A DNA stretch of 64,000 nt, taken from assembly GCA_016208495.1 (NCBI GenBank), contig JACQXX010000103.1, forward strand, positions 1 to 64,000, in the 5' to 3' direction. The DNA comes from Acidobacteriota bacterium (GTDB lineage Bacteria; Acidobacteriota; Blastocatellia; Chloracidobacteriales; Chloracidobacteriaceae). The notes beneath the pieces were generated by a model that saw nothing but the letters and a program-made list of their open reading frames with translations, did not search any database and had not been told where the DNA came from. Positions 35,394 to 43,706 of this stretch are shown here, in pieces. Numbering within the stretch: the first letter of the stretch is position 1; every line of letters starts with the position of its first letter. The position numbers and the translations under genes were made by a program.

Positions 35394-37709
35394 ATGATCA
35401 AGCAGTTTATCTCCCTCTTAAATCAAACTGATCTCGACCTTGACTATCGCCAGATCGAAGAGGCCCTTTGGTTAAGCCAATTTAACCCAGAAGTGTCTGT
35501 GTTGGGGCGGAATGTAGAGCAACCTGATTTTCATAAAGTTTCTGCTTCGGAACAATCTTCAGTTAACAAATCTGAACAACTCAACCTTCAAACTGCTGCC
35601 ACTCCGGAGAAACAACCGATTTTCCCATCTGGTTCACCTTCTCAAACCGGGAAAGCTCGTGTGTCAAAAGTTCGAGTGGCTGGCGCTCCTCCACTTCCGG
35701 AAGCCCCTGCCATCAGTCGTGCGTTGCGCCCGTTCTCACGTCGTTGCAACTCCCAGCAAACCCTTGTGTTTGATGAAGAAACCACCGTTTCTCAATCGGC
35801 TGAAGTCGGGTTTACTTTTCCTGCTTTCCAACCTGCAAAAGAACGCTGGTTTGAAGCCATTCTCGTTGTCGAGGACAGTCCTTCGATGGTTGTCTGGCAA
35901 TCCACGATTCGAATGCTGGCTCAATTGCTGGGGCGTCATGGTGCTTTTCGTGATGTCCGGGTTTGGAAGTTCCAGATCCAGGAAAACAAAGTGCAATTGA
36001 TTGATTCTTCAGGGATAGTACACGAACCCGGCATTCTTCGTGACCCGGCGGGACGGCGGTTGTTGATGATACTGACCGATGGGGTATCGGCGGCGTGGCA
36101 AAATGGGAATCTGTCCAACACGCTCATTGGTTGGGGAAGCCAAACCCCAGTTGTCATCTGCCAGATGCTTGGGGAATCATTGTGGAAATCAACCATTTTA
36201 GGCGAGCCGGATGTGATTGTGAGAACTGGTATACCGGGTGTCCCAAATAAAAGGCTTGAGGTTGAGCGCCCGTGGTGGGCAGAAGCATTTCACGCTCAGG
36301 AAACTGACCTTCCAAATCCAACCAAAAAACCCGTGCAACTGGCCATTCCAATTGTTTCGTTGAAACCAGAGTTAATCGAGGATTGGGCAAAGATGTTGAT
36401 GGGGCAGGGGATTCCATACTCGGCAACGCTGGTTTCCGCTTCGCCAGGTACATCAAAAATTCAACCGCACGTTGAGCCTTTGGAAAGAATGAATCCAGAG
36501 GAATCCCTGGAGCGATTTCGGATGCTGGTCTCTTCTGAAACATATCGGCTGGCGGGCTATCTTTCCTGGATGCCGCTGACCTTGCCGGTTATTCAGTTGG
36601 TGCATTACCGAATGATTGCCAATTGCAAACAGGAGCAATTGGCCGAACTTCTGCTTGGAGGAATTCTCAAACGTCAAATACCTTCTGAACCAAAAGGCGA
36701 GGTGGAATATGAATTTGTTGATGGTGTAAGGGAACAGCTCCAATCAGAAGCAACAAATGATCTTGAACAGGTTTTGGCCTGTGTTTCCGCATATGTCGAG
36801 CATCAACTTGGAAAACCATTCGACTTTTTGGCCTGCATGATCCATCCACAAGGGAAAGAGTCCCTTCCAGCCATTGCCCGACCATTTGCCAGGATTTCAA
36901 TTCCAGTTTTACGGCGGTTAGGGTTAACCCACCTGACTCTCAGTGATTTCGAAGAATTGCCACCACTTCCCCCAACCTTTACCAATAGCATCGGCATGGA
37001 ATTTGTTTTGATTCCAGCCGGAAGTTTTCTGATGGGGTCACCAGAAACTGAAGCTGAACGTTATCTTGACGAAAGGCCACAGCACAAAGTCACGTTCAGC
37101 AAGCCTTTTTATCTGGGGAAATTCCAGGTGACCCAGGCACAATGGCAGGCAGTGATGGGAACCAATCCGTCATATTTCAAAGGGGACAACCTGCCGGTGG
37201 AGCAGGTATCGTGGAACGATTGCCAGGAATTTTTGAAAAGGTTAAATGCCAAACAGGATGGCTACAGCTACCGGTTACCGACTGAAGCCGAGTGGGAATA
37301 TGCCTGTCGGGCAGGGACGAGGACGCCGTTTTCATTTGGGGAAACCATCACGACCGACCAGGTAAACTATAATGGAAATTATCCTTACGGAGATGCACCA
37401 AAAGGCGAGTATCGCGGAAACCCTACATCGGTCGGAAGCTTTCCACCTAACGCCTGGGGGCTCCACGATATGCATGGGAATACCTGGGAGTGGTGTCAGG
37501 ATGTCTGGCACGACACCTATGACGATGCGCCAACGGATGGAAGTGCCTGGGAGGGTGAGTTTGATAACGAATATCGGATGATGCGAGGCGGTTCTTGGGG
37601 CAGCAGTGCCAGGCTCTGCCGGTCGGCGTTCCGCGACAGCTACTTCCCAGAGGGCGACGATAGGGTTAACAGTTTTCGGGTGGTTGCGGTGAGGACTCTA
37701 AATACTTAA
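35394..37709 (+). CDS. vWA protein with C-terminal SUMF1/C-type-lectin domain
   Basis: The third member of the ternary cassette. I place the start at ATG 35394, giving 771 residues; the upstream in-frame 33 codons are encoded by the palindromic element. The N-terminus (YRQIEEALWLSQFNPE) resembles the helical domain of SAV_2336-type proteins. A Pro-rich linker precedes a vWA domain near residues 155-310: AILVVEDSPSMVVWQ, with a MIDAS-like DSPSM whose first acidic residue is Glu, and LLMILTDGVSAAW. A helical region follows. From about residue 530 there is a complete SUMF1/FGE-sulfatase-type lectin fold: NSIGMEFVLIPAGSFLMGSP, YRLPTEAEWEYACRAGT, MHGNTWEWCQDVW and RGGSWGSSARLCRSAFRD. The C-terminus looks DGR-diversified. 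It is likely the effector or ligand-recognition arm. Confidence 0.85.
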   Translation: MIKQFISLLNQTDLDLDYRQIEEALWLSQFNPEVSVLGRNVEQPDFHKVSASEQSSVNKSEQLNLQTAATPEKQPIFPSGSPSQTGKARVSKVRVAGAPPLPEAPAISRALRPFSRRCNSQQTLVFDEETTVSQSAEVGFTFPAFQPAKERWFEAILVVEDSPSMVVWQSTIRMLAQLLGRHGAFRDVRVWKFQIQENKVQLIDSSGIVHEPGILRDPAGRRLLMILTDGVSAAWQNGNLSNTLIGWGSQTPVVICQMLGESLWKSTILGEPDVIVRTGIPGVPNKRLEVERPWWAEAFHAQETDLPNPTKKPVQLAIPIVSLKPELIEDWAKMLMGQGIPYSATLVSASPGTSKIQPHVEPLERMNPEESLERFRMLVSSETYRLAGYLSWMPLTLPVIQLVHYRMIANCKQEQLAELLLGGILKRQIPSEPKGEVEYEFVDGVREQLQSEATNDLEQVLACVSAYVEHQLGKPFDFLACMIHPQGKESLPAIARPFARISIPVLRRLGLTHLTLSDFEELPPLPPTFTNSIGMEFVLIPAGSFLMGSPETEAERYLDERPQHKVTFSKPFYLGKFQVTQAQWQAVMGTNPSYFKGDNLPVEQVSWNDCQEFLKRLNAKQDGYSYRLPTEAEWEYACRAGTRTPFSFGETITTDQVNYNGNYPYGDAPKGEYRGNPTSVGSFPPNAWGLHDMHGNTWEWCQDVWHDTYDDAPTDGSAWEGEFDNEYRMMRGGSWGSSARLCRSAFRDSYFPEGDDRVNSFRVVAVRTLNT
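37593..37709 (+). other. Candidate DGR variable region (VR) at the lectin C-terminus
   Basis: The segment between SW (37593-37598) and FRVV carries residues at exactly the positions that vary in DGR-targeted lectin domains: three after W, one in ARxC, one in SAxR, four before PE, three after it and three before FRVV. All 15 codons end in C or T, and all three Ser are AGY, as expected if the template codons were AAY and only A was changed. A hairpin ACTTTT-CAGA-AAAAGT (37713-37728) lies just after the stop. No reverse transcriptase or template was found in the window. Confidence 0.55.
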
Positions 37710-37730
37710 TGCACTTTTCAGAAAAAGTAC

Positions 37731-38169
37731 AGAGTTCAAGCTTTAGCTTGCTTCTGGCTGAAGGATAGAACAATTTTAGTCGAATCAAGAGCTTGAACTC
37801 TGCGATGCTCCACTTTTTGCAAGCTAAGGGAGCGTTAAAAAACAACTTCCCATTTTTGGTTGAGGGCAGGTATTTGGATTGAGCATCCCGAAGGGCTGCA
37901 GTTCGGATAGCCGGTCGGTTGCGAGGCTTTGTGAGCTACCACCGGGAAAAGGTTGGTTCCCATCCCCCCGCGCGAGCCGCGCCCCTGCGGGGCGCGGCTC
38001 GCGCGGGGGAAAAAGAATCGGCCACCGGATCCGGTGGTAGGCCCAAAGCGGCCAACCAACCGGCTATCCGAACTGCAACGCTTCGCGGTGCAAAACCAAA
38101 ACCTAGACGTGACAGGATGCCCGCGCTCCCAGGAATTTATTTTTTAACGCTCACTAAAGCTTGAACTCT
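37731..38169. repeat. Four-tier nested palindromic element
   Basis: Four perfect inverted-repeat tiers surround one centre. Tier 1: AGAGTTCAAGCTTTAG (37731-37746 with 38154-38169). Tier 2: AGCGTTAAAAAA (37831-37842 with 38140-38151). Tier 3: GCAGTTCGGATAGCCGG (37898-37914 with 38060-38076). Tier 4: a GC-only stem of 21 bp (37965-37985 with 37989-38009) around a TGC loop. A partial extra copy of the outer tier is at 37789-37802. No transposase gene is present. Confidence 0.88.
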
Positions 38170-38206
38170 GAACCGAAATCCGTAATCAGGACAGCGGTGT
38201 GTTGAT

Positions 38207-40210
38207 ATGCCAGCTTCGATCAATGTTTATTTAACCGTTCAAATTCTAAGTTATGCAACCGGGAGCGTCGTGTTTGTGATGCTTCTCGGGTATTTAAGAA
38301 AAGTTCAGCGACTGGGCGGGTGGACGACGTATGGGTTTGTAGCGGTTGTGCTGGGGCTGGTTTGGAATGTGGGAATCTTGATCAATCGGAGCGCGGGGCT
38401 GATGACCGGCAATAATACGTTGCCGGTCATTTTCTTATGTGCGGCGTTGGCCCACAGTGCCCTTGTCTGGCTGCCAACCGTTTTGTGGCTTGATCAGGGA
38501 ACAGTCAGATGGCGGGCGAAATGGTATTTTTGGCTTCAATATTGGGTTAGTTTTCTCTCGGCCATCAGTGCCGGTTTGTTCACGGTTGGATATCTTCTTG
38601 GTATCATTGGCCCAATCTTTCGAGCCTGGGGAAACTGGTTGCTGGAAGCAACCGCTTATAGCCTTGTGCTGCATGTTCTTTTGGGCTGGATTCTGTTTCA
38701 AGGCAGGCCACACCAACCACCCCGCGAACTGATTTCCACTCGAATAGTTATGGCGCTGGGGTTGATCATGGCAATGAGTTTGTGGTTCAGAGCCCAGCCA
38801 TCAGTATCACCCGAGTGGACATTGGCTGTTCGAACGGTCGCAGAACAATCAACCATTGTCGGTATCATTGTGTTGTTCAGCTTCCTGGCGCAATTTCGCT
38901 TTGCGGATGTTTTTGTGAAGTGGTGTCTGACGATCCTGGCGGCGGAAATTGTTGCTCTGGTTGCGGTTATGGTGGTTTTTGACCTGCTGAAGCCACATAT
39001 TCGGAAACTTGTCATGTTTCCCAAGGCTGGAATCAGCATTACGGCTGTTTTTGTGGTGGCGGGGTTGTTGCTGGTTTTTCCGCGTATTTCCCGGTTCATT
39101 GACAGGGCGGCGGACCGATGGCTTTTTCATCGCCCTGACTATGGTGAACTTTTCAAGGAATTTACACTCAAATCAGCATCCGCATTAACTCAGATGGAGA
39201 TTTTCAAAATTGCCGAAACGACCGTGAGCCGGGCGCTGGGAATTGAATCAGTTCGCATTGTCCTTCTTCATAAACCGCCTGGTTTCTGTTCCGAAATAGA
39301 TCTTGGCGCCGAAAAGGTCGTAACGCTGTGGCCAGGTCACCCTCTGCAACGTGCCTTTGACGGGCTTGACCCTGAAGTCATCGTTCCAATGTGGGTGGGC
39401 GATAAGCTCCATAGTGTGATGGGGCTGGCTGCCGGGGAACGCCGCCGCCAGCTTCTGAGTGACGAAATCTCGTTTTTGACAACCATTGCCGAACGCCTCA
39501 GCCGCCGTCTTGAACAACTGAAATTTGACGAAGACCGTCGGCGGCAACACCTGCAGGAAACTCACTTGCAACAGTTGTTGATGGAAGCTGAAATCAGGGC
39601 CCTCCGGGCCCAGGTCAACCCGCATTTTCTGTTTAACACCCTCAATACAATTGCCGACCTGATTGCTGACGAACCCGAAAAAGCTGAACTGATGACCGAG
39701 CGACTGGCTGAAGTTTTTCGATATTGCCTCACCCAGGCCAGTCAACCCACGATATCACTGGGAAAGGAATTTGATTTTATTCGGGCCTACCTTGAAATTG
39801 AACAGGTCAGGTTTGGCTCCAGGTTAAGGGTGATACTGGAACTAAATCCCAGCCTGGCATACTTTCCAATTCCATCACTGTTGTTGCAACCTCTGGTTGA
39901 AAACGCTGTCAAACATGGACTGGCTCCAAAGACGGGGCCGATCAGTCTGTGCGTTCGCGCCCAAGACAATAGAGATTCAATCAGGTTACTGGTTGAAGAT
40001 AATGGAGTTGGCCAGTACTCCGCGGCTGAATTTTTCTCCGGGGAGAGAAGTTCAATGCGTTCTGAATCGAGTGGTGTCGGGCTCCAACTGGTGACTGAAC
40101 GGCTCCGTGCGCTGTATGGCGAATCGGCCTGGCTGTCGGTTGAAACAAAGGCTGGGACCGGAACCCGGATTACCGTGACGATTCCAAATCGAGTGAAGGC
40201 TGAGGTTTAG
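38207..40210 (+). CDS. LytS/YehU-type sensor histidine kinase
   Basis: A 667-residue membrane histidine kinase. Residues 1-300 form about eight transmembrane helices. A GAF-like cytoplasmic domain follows at about 310-445 (EIFKIAETTVSRALGIESVR). The His_kinase domain has the phospho-acceptor in RAQVNPHFLFNTLNTI near residue 472, and the HATPase domain has LLQPLVENAVKHGLAPK and ESSGVGLQLVTERL. This family (LytS, YehU, AlgZ) pairs with LytTR response regulators, and exactly such a gene lies 73 bases downstream. The spacer contains a reverse-complement fragment of the AACCACGAAA repeat. The signal sensed is unknown. Confidence 0.9.
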   Translation: MPASINVYLTVQILSYATGSVVFVMLLGYLRKVQRLGGWTTYGFVAVVLGLVWNVGILINRSAGLMTGNNTLPVIFLCAALAHSALVWLPTVLWLDQGTVRWRAKWYFWLQYWVSFLSAISAGLFTVGYLLGIIGPIFRAWGNWLLEATAYSLVLHVLLGWILFQGRPHQPPRELISTRIVMALGLIMAMSLWFRAQPSVSPEWTLAVRTVAEQSTIVGIIVLFSFLAQFRFADVFVKWCLTILAAEIVALVAVMVVFDLLKPHIRKLVMFPKAGISITAVFVVAGLLLVFPRISRFIDRAADRWLFHRPDYGELFKEFTLKSASALTQMEIFKIAETTVSRALGIESVRIVLLHKPPGFCSEIDLGAEKVVTLWPGHPLQRAFDGLDPEVIVPMWVGDKLHSVMGLAAGERRRQLLSDEISFLTTIAERLSRRLEQLKFDEDRRRQHLQETHLQQLLMEAEIRALRAQVNPHFLFNTLNTIADLIADEPEKAELMTERLAEVFRYCLTQASQPTISLGKEFDFIRAYLEIEQVRFGSRLRVILELNPSLAYFPIPSLLLQPLVENAVKHGLAPKTGPISLCVRAQDNRDSIRLLVEDNGVGQYSAAEFFSGERSSMRSESSGVGLQLVTERLRALYGESAWLSVETKAGTGTRITVTIPNRVKAEV

Positions 40211-40283
40211 GATTTTTGATTCTTTTCGTGTATTTCGTGTATTTCGTGGTTAAAAATCGCCTGGAACTGTTGGTATAGCACTT

Positions 40284-41048
40284 ATGAAACTCAAGACCAT
40301 CGTCATAGATGATGAAGCCTCAGCCCGATCACGGCTGAAAAAATTGCTTTCCTCTCATCCGGAAATCGAGATTATCGGCGAAGCCGGGGATGGAATGGAA
40401 GCGGTCCAACAGGTTGAAGCATTGGGCCCGGATCTCATTTTCCTGGACATTCAAATGCCTGGGTTGAATGGATTTCAGGTCTTACAGGCCCTTTCCAACC
40501 CTCTTCCGCTGGTCATTTTTGCCACCGCCTATGATGCCTTTGCACTGGCGGCCTTTGAAGCCAATGCCGTTGGATATCTGCTCAAACCTATCAACCGTGA
40601 GCGGCTGGCTCACGCCATTGACCGCGCCCGCCGAATCTCCCAGGTCGAACCAGAAATGGATGCGGAACGCAAAAAAGTCCGCCAGGTTGTCTCTGATTCC
40701 GTCTCAACTTTCCCACGGCAAATTGTTGCCCGAAAACAAGATCGGTTTGTTTTGATTCCAACCAGCGACATTGTCCTGGTGATGATTGAAGACAGCGTCG
40801 TCAAAATCCAGACTGACTCAGCCCGGTTTCCAACCAATTACCGGCTGGTTGATTTGGAAAACCTCCTGCCTCAGCCTCCGTTTTTCCGAGCCCACCGGTC
40901 AGCATTTGTAAATATCGAAAAGGTGAAGGAAATCGCTCCCTTCTTTAAAAGTACCTTTCTGTTAACCCTCAATGATCGAGATGGGACGGTGGTGCAGGTC
41001 AGCGAGCGGCAGTCAAAACAGCTTCGGGCGCTTTTACAAGGGCTTTGA
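40284..41048 (+). CDS. LytTR-family response regulator
   Basis: A 254-residue transcription factor of the AlgR/LytR group. The receiver domain (1-120) has VIDDE, the phosphorylated Asp55 in LIFLDIQMPG, and YLLKPI with the conserved Lys. The LytTR DNA-binding domain (about 150-250) has VARKQDRFVLIPTSDIV, RAHRSAFVNIEKV and the C-terminal VSERQSKQLRALL. It is the cognate regulator of the preceding kinase. LytTR proteins bind direct repeats upstream of their targets; I could not identify such sites here. Confidence 0.92.
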   Translation: MKLKTIVIDDEASARSRLKKLLSSHPEIEIIGEAGDGMEAVQQVEALGPDLIFLDIQMPGLNGFQVLQALSNPLPLVIFATAYDAFALAAFEANAVGYLLKPINRERLAHAIDRARRISQVEPEMDAERKKVRQVVSDSVSTFPRQIVARKQDRFVLIPTSDIVLVMIEDSVVKIQTDSARFPTNYRLVDLENLLPQPPFFRAHRSAFVNIEKVKEIAPFFKSTFLLTLNDRDGTVVQVSERQSKQLRALLQGL

Positions 41049-41204
41049 CCACCAGGATTTGATGGTTATTTATCCGCGCTGGATTGGGTTTTTTCCGCGT
41101 TTGGTCCAATTTTCTCCCCTACCATACCCAGATTGTGGATGATTTGACTCCAAACCAGTCCGACAATGTCCAGCCTTCACTCTCACGTTTGAGTCCTCAT
41201 CACT

Positions 41205-43691
41205 ATGAAAAGATCCCTTATTGCCCTGATTGGGGTTTTGGGCCTGCTTTTGCCTTGCGGACTGGTCCTCCCTCGGTTTCAAAACCCCGGTTTCGCTCAA
41301 TCGAAGCCAGTCCAATCGCCAGAACCAGATTCCGACGCCGATTTTGATCCAGATTTACCGGCCTGGTTACAGGGAAGGATAGATAAAGAAGACTTTCTCT
41401 TTCGGCGGTTTGAATATGTCGCCCAGATGCGTGGTTTACCGCATAGCCTTCCGTATGACCCCAGGATAAAAGCCATCGCTGAAATGAAGCGGGCTGAAGC
41501 CAGGATTGGCCGCAGGCAAGCCGAAGGTGCCTGGCGCGAAATTGGACCGGCGCCTATTCCAAATGGTTTTCTTCCAGGCGGTTTGGAATCAACCGTGAGT
41601 GGCCGGGTCAATGCGGTAGCGGTGCATCCGACAAATCCTGACATTGTCTATATTGGCACTGCTGCCGGCGGGCTGTTTCGTACATTGGATGGAGGAAAAA
41701 CCTGGGTGGGACTCATGGAAGAAGCCCAAAGCCTTTCGATTGGTGCTATTTCCATTGCTCCTTCACAACCGACAACCGTGTATGTTGGAACCGGAGAACC
41801 GTTTTTACCAGGATTTTTCGGCGTTGGAGTTTACCGGATTGACACTGCCGAAACCAATCCGAAGTTGACTGGCCCTTTGAATCGGGACGGGTCTGGAACT
41901 GACATTATGAGCCGGAGTTCAGTCTCGAAAATCCTGGTTCATCCAACCAACCCAAACCATATTCTGGTGAGCACGGTGCCATCCGCCAGCGGCTTCAGTC
42001 GGTTTACCTTTCTGCCGCCAAATGGTATGGGATTGTTTCGCTCGCAAAATGCTGGTTCCGCCTTGCCGACGTTTTCCCGACTGGCGGTGCCAGGAAACGG
42101 ATTGGCGCGACCCGTGACAGATATGGTGTATGAGCCTGGAAATCCAGACATTTTGATTTGCGCCGTGCAGAGTTTTAATTTTGTTCCAGATAGTGCAAGT
42201 GTTGGTGGAATCTGGCGTTCGACCAACGCCCAGGCTGACAATCCACGCTTCCAACAAATGGACCCCCTCACCGGCTTAAACCTGTATGTCAAATTGGCCG
42301 CGGTCAAAGTTGACACCGGTGTGACGATCCTGGCCGCAACCTCTGAACTCGACAGCGTCAAAGGCTGTGGAAGTGGTATTTTTGCCGGTCGCGGTGGGGT
42401 GCTCAGGCGTTCAACGGACAGCGGTGTAACCTGGTCGGAACCAATTACAGGCATTAGCGGGTATTGCGGCACCCAGTGTTTTTACAACATTGCCGTTGCC
42501 ATGTCGCCGCTTGATCCAAAAGTGATCTATGTGGGAGGTCAAGGGCGGGCTGGACAGGTTGGAAATTGTGCCAGCATCACCTTTGCCAGATCCGGCGATG
42601 GTGCTACTTTCTTCCGCCGTGAACGCGGGTTGTATGCTGACACCCATGCGATTGAAGTTTCAGCCACAAACCCATCTATTGTTTACACTGGGGATGATGC
42701 CGGGATCTTCAAATCAACCAATGAAGGGATGACCTGGACCAGTTTAAATACCCCGGATCTATCCACCATTTTATTTCATACGGTTGCCTTACATCCAACC
42801 AATCGAAATTTCTGTATCGGCGGAACCCAGGATCTTGGGACGGAGTTTCGAAGGGCGGATGGTACGTGGATACAAACAGACAACTCTGATGGCGGGGCTG
42901 TGGCAATTGACCGCAATGTCCGCGATACCTCAAATGTCTTGATGTATCACACCTATTTTAATATTCGAAATAACATCATTGGCTTTCTCAGAGTGCGAAC
43001 CACGGCCTGTGCTGAAAGTGCAAGCTGGGATTGGCGCGGATGCGGGATCCGGCAGTCAAACCAGGGATGCGCCAACGAAGCCATCGCGGCTGACAATGGA
43101 ATCAATTGTAACGACAACACGTTTTTCTACGCACCAATGGAGTTGGGGCCAGGAAACCCGAACACCTTGTACTTCGGGACTGAGAAACTGTATCGGTCCA
43201 CTGATGCGGGCGACACCATGACGGTCGTCGGTGGTCCATTTGGCCAGTTCTCTGGTTCGACCCTTGGAGTTCCAATTACAGCGATTGGAATTTCCCCAGT
43301 TGATGACAACCTGCGCGTGGTTGGACTCATTACTGGGAAGGTATTTCGTACCACGACGGGCTCAACCACGTTTGATGATATTTCGGGGCCAATTCCGGCT
43401 GGAACCTTTGTCACACAAACCATTATTGACCCAACGAATGACGATACGGCCTATGTTACCCTCAATGGTTATGGTCTGGCATTGGGGCAGCACATCTGGA
43501 AGACGACCAACCTGAGGGCTGGACGACCAACCTGGAAACCTTCTTCAATTGGAATTCCAGATGTTCCGGTCAATGATCTGGTGGTTGATCCAAAGAACCC
43601 ACAAGAACTCTATGCGGCTACTGACATCGGGGTGTTTCGGTCGCTGGATGGCGGCAAAAACTGGGAACCTTTCAGCGCCGGGTTGCCGTGA
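41205..43691 (+). CDS. Exported BNR/sialidase-like beta-propeller protein (ends at in-frame TGA)
   Basis: A large exported propeller protein. MKRSLIALIGVLGLLLPCG is a Sec signal. From residue 140 on, BNR/Asp-box-type repeats recur: YIGTAAGGLFRTLDGGKTWV, then TGDDAGIFKSTNEGMTWTSL near 490, and YAATDIGVFRSLDGGKNWEP at the end. It resembles the VPS10/sortilin-type glycosyl hydrolase-like propellers common in Acidobacteria and Bacteroidota; enzymatic activity is unproven. The frame stops at TGA 43689-43691 exactly where the last blade should continue. The downstream frame, in the same phase, supplies the rest (LHPTFRFLRIATHGRGMWDW). The gene is therefore interrupted by one nonsense codon, or the stop is read through, or there is a sequencing error. 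Confidence 0.75.
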   Translation: MKRSLIALIGVLGLLLPCGLVLPRFQNPGFAQSKPVQSPEPDSDADFDPDLPAWLQGRIDKEDFLFRRFEYVAQMRGLPHSLPYDPRIKAIAEMKRAEARIGRRQAEGAWREIGPAPIPNGFLPGGLESTVSGRVNAVAVHPTNPDIVYIGTAAGGLFRTLDGGKTWVGLMEEAQSLSIGAISIAPSQPTTVYVGTGEPFLPGFFGVGVYRIDTAETNPKLTGPLNRDGSGTDIMSRSSVSKILVHPTNPNHILVSTVPSASGFSRFTFLPPNGMGLFRSQNAGSALPTFSRLAVPGNGLARPVTDMVYEPGNPDILICAVQSFNFVPDSASVGGIWRSTNAQADNPRFQQMDPLTGLNLYVKLAAVKVDTGVTILAATSELDSVKGCGSGIFAGRGGVLRRSTDSGVTWSEPITGISGYCGTQCFYNIAVAMSPLDPKVIYVGGQGRAGQVGNCASITFARSGDGATFFRRERGLYADTHAIEVSATNPSIVYTGDDAGIFKSTNEGMTWTSLNTPDLSTILFHTVALHPTNRNFCIGGTQDLGTEFRRADGTWIQTDNSDGGAVAIDRNVRDTSNVLMYHTYFNIRNNIIGFLRVRTTACAESASWDWRGCGIRQSNQGCANEAIAADNGINCNDNTFFYAPMELGPGNPNTLYFGTEKLYRSTDAGDTMTVVGGPFGQFSGSTLGVPITAIGISPVDDNLRVVGLITGKVFRTTTGSTTFDDISGPIPAGTFVTQTIIDPTNDDTAYVTLNGYGLALGQHIWKTTNLRAGRPTWKPSSIGIPDVPVNDLVVDPKNPQELYAATDIGVFRSLDGGKNWEPFSAGLP

Positions 43692-43706
43692 GTTCCAGTC
43701 TTTAAT

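Noticed and set aside
37584-37640. A catalytic formylglycine-generating enzyme
   Set aside because: The SUMF1-type domain is fused to vWA in a conflict cassette and its C-terminus looks diversified, which fits a lectin-like recognition role better.
33077-38206. A reverse transcriptase or template repeat for the DGR next to its target
   Set aside because: No frame in the window has a YxDD-type reverse transcriptase motif, and I found no second copy of the lectin end.
43689-43691. Second selenocysteine codon
   Set aside because: The TGA falls in a propeller loop with no Cys expected, and no SECIS-like hairpin follows.
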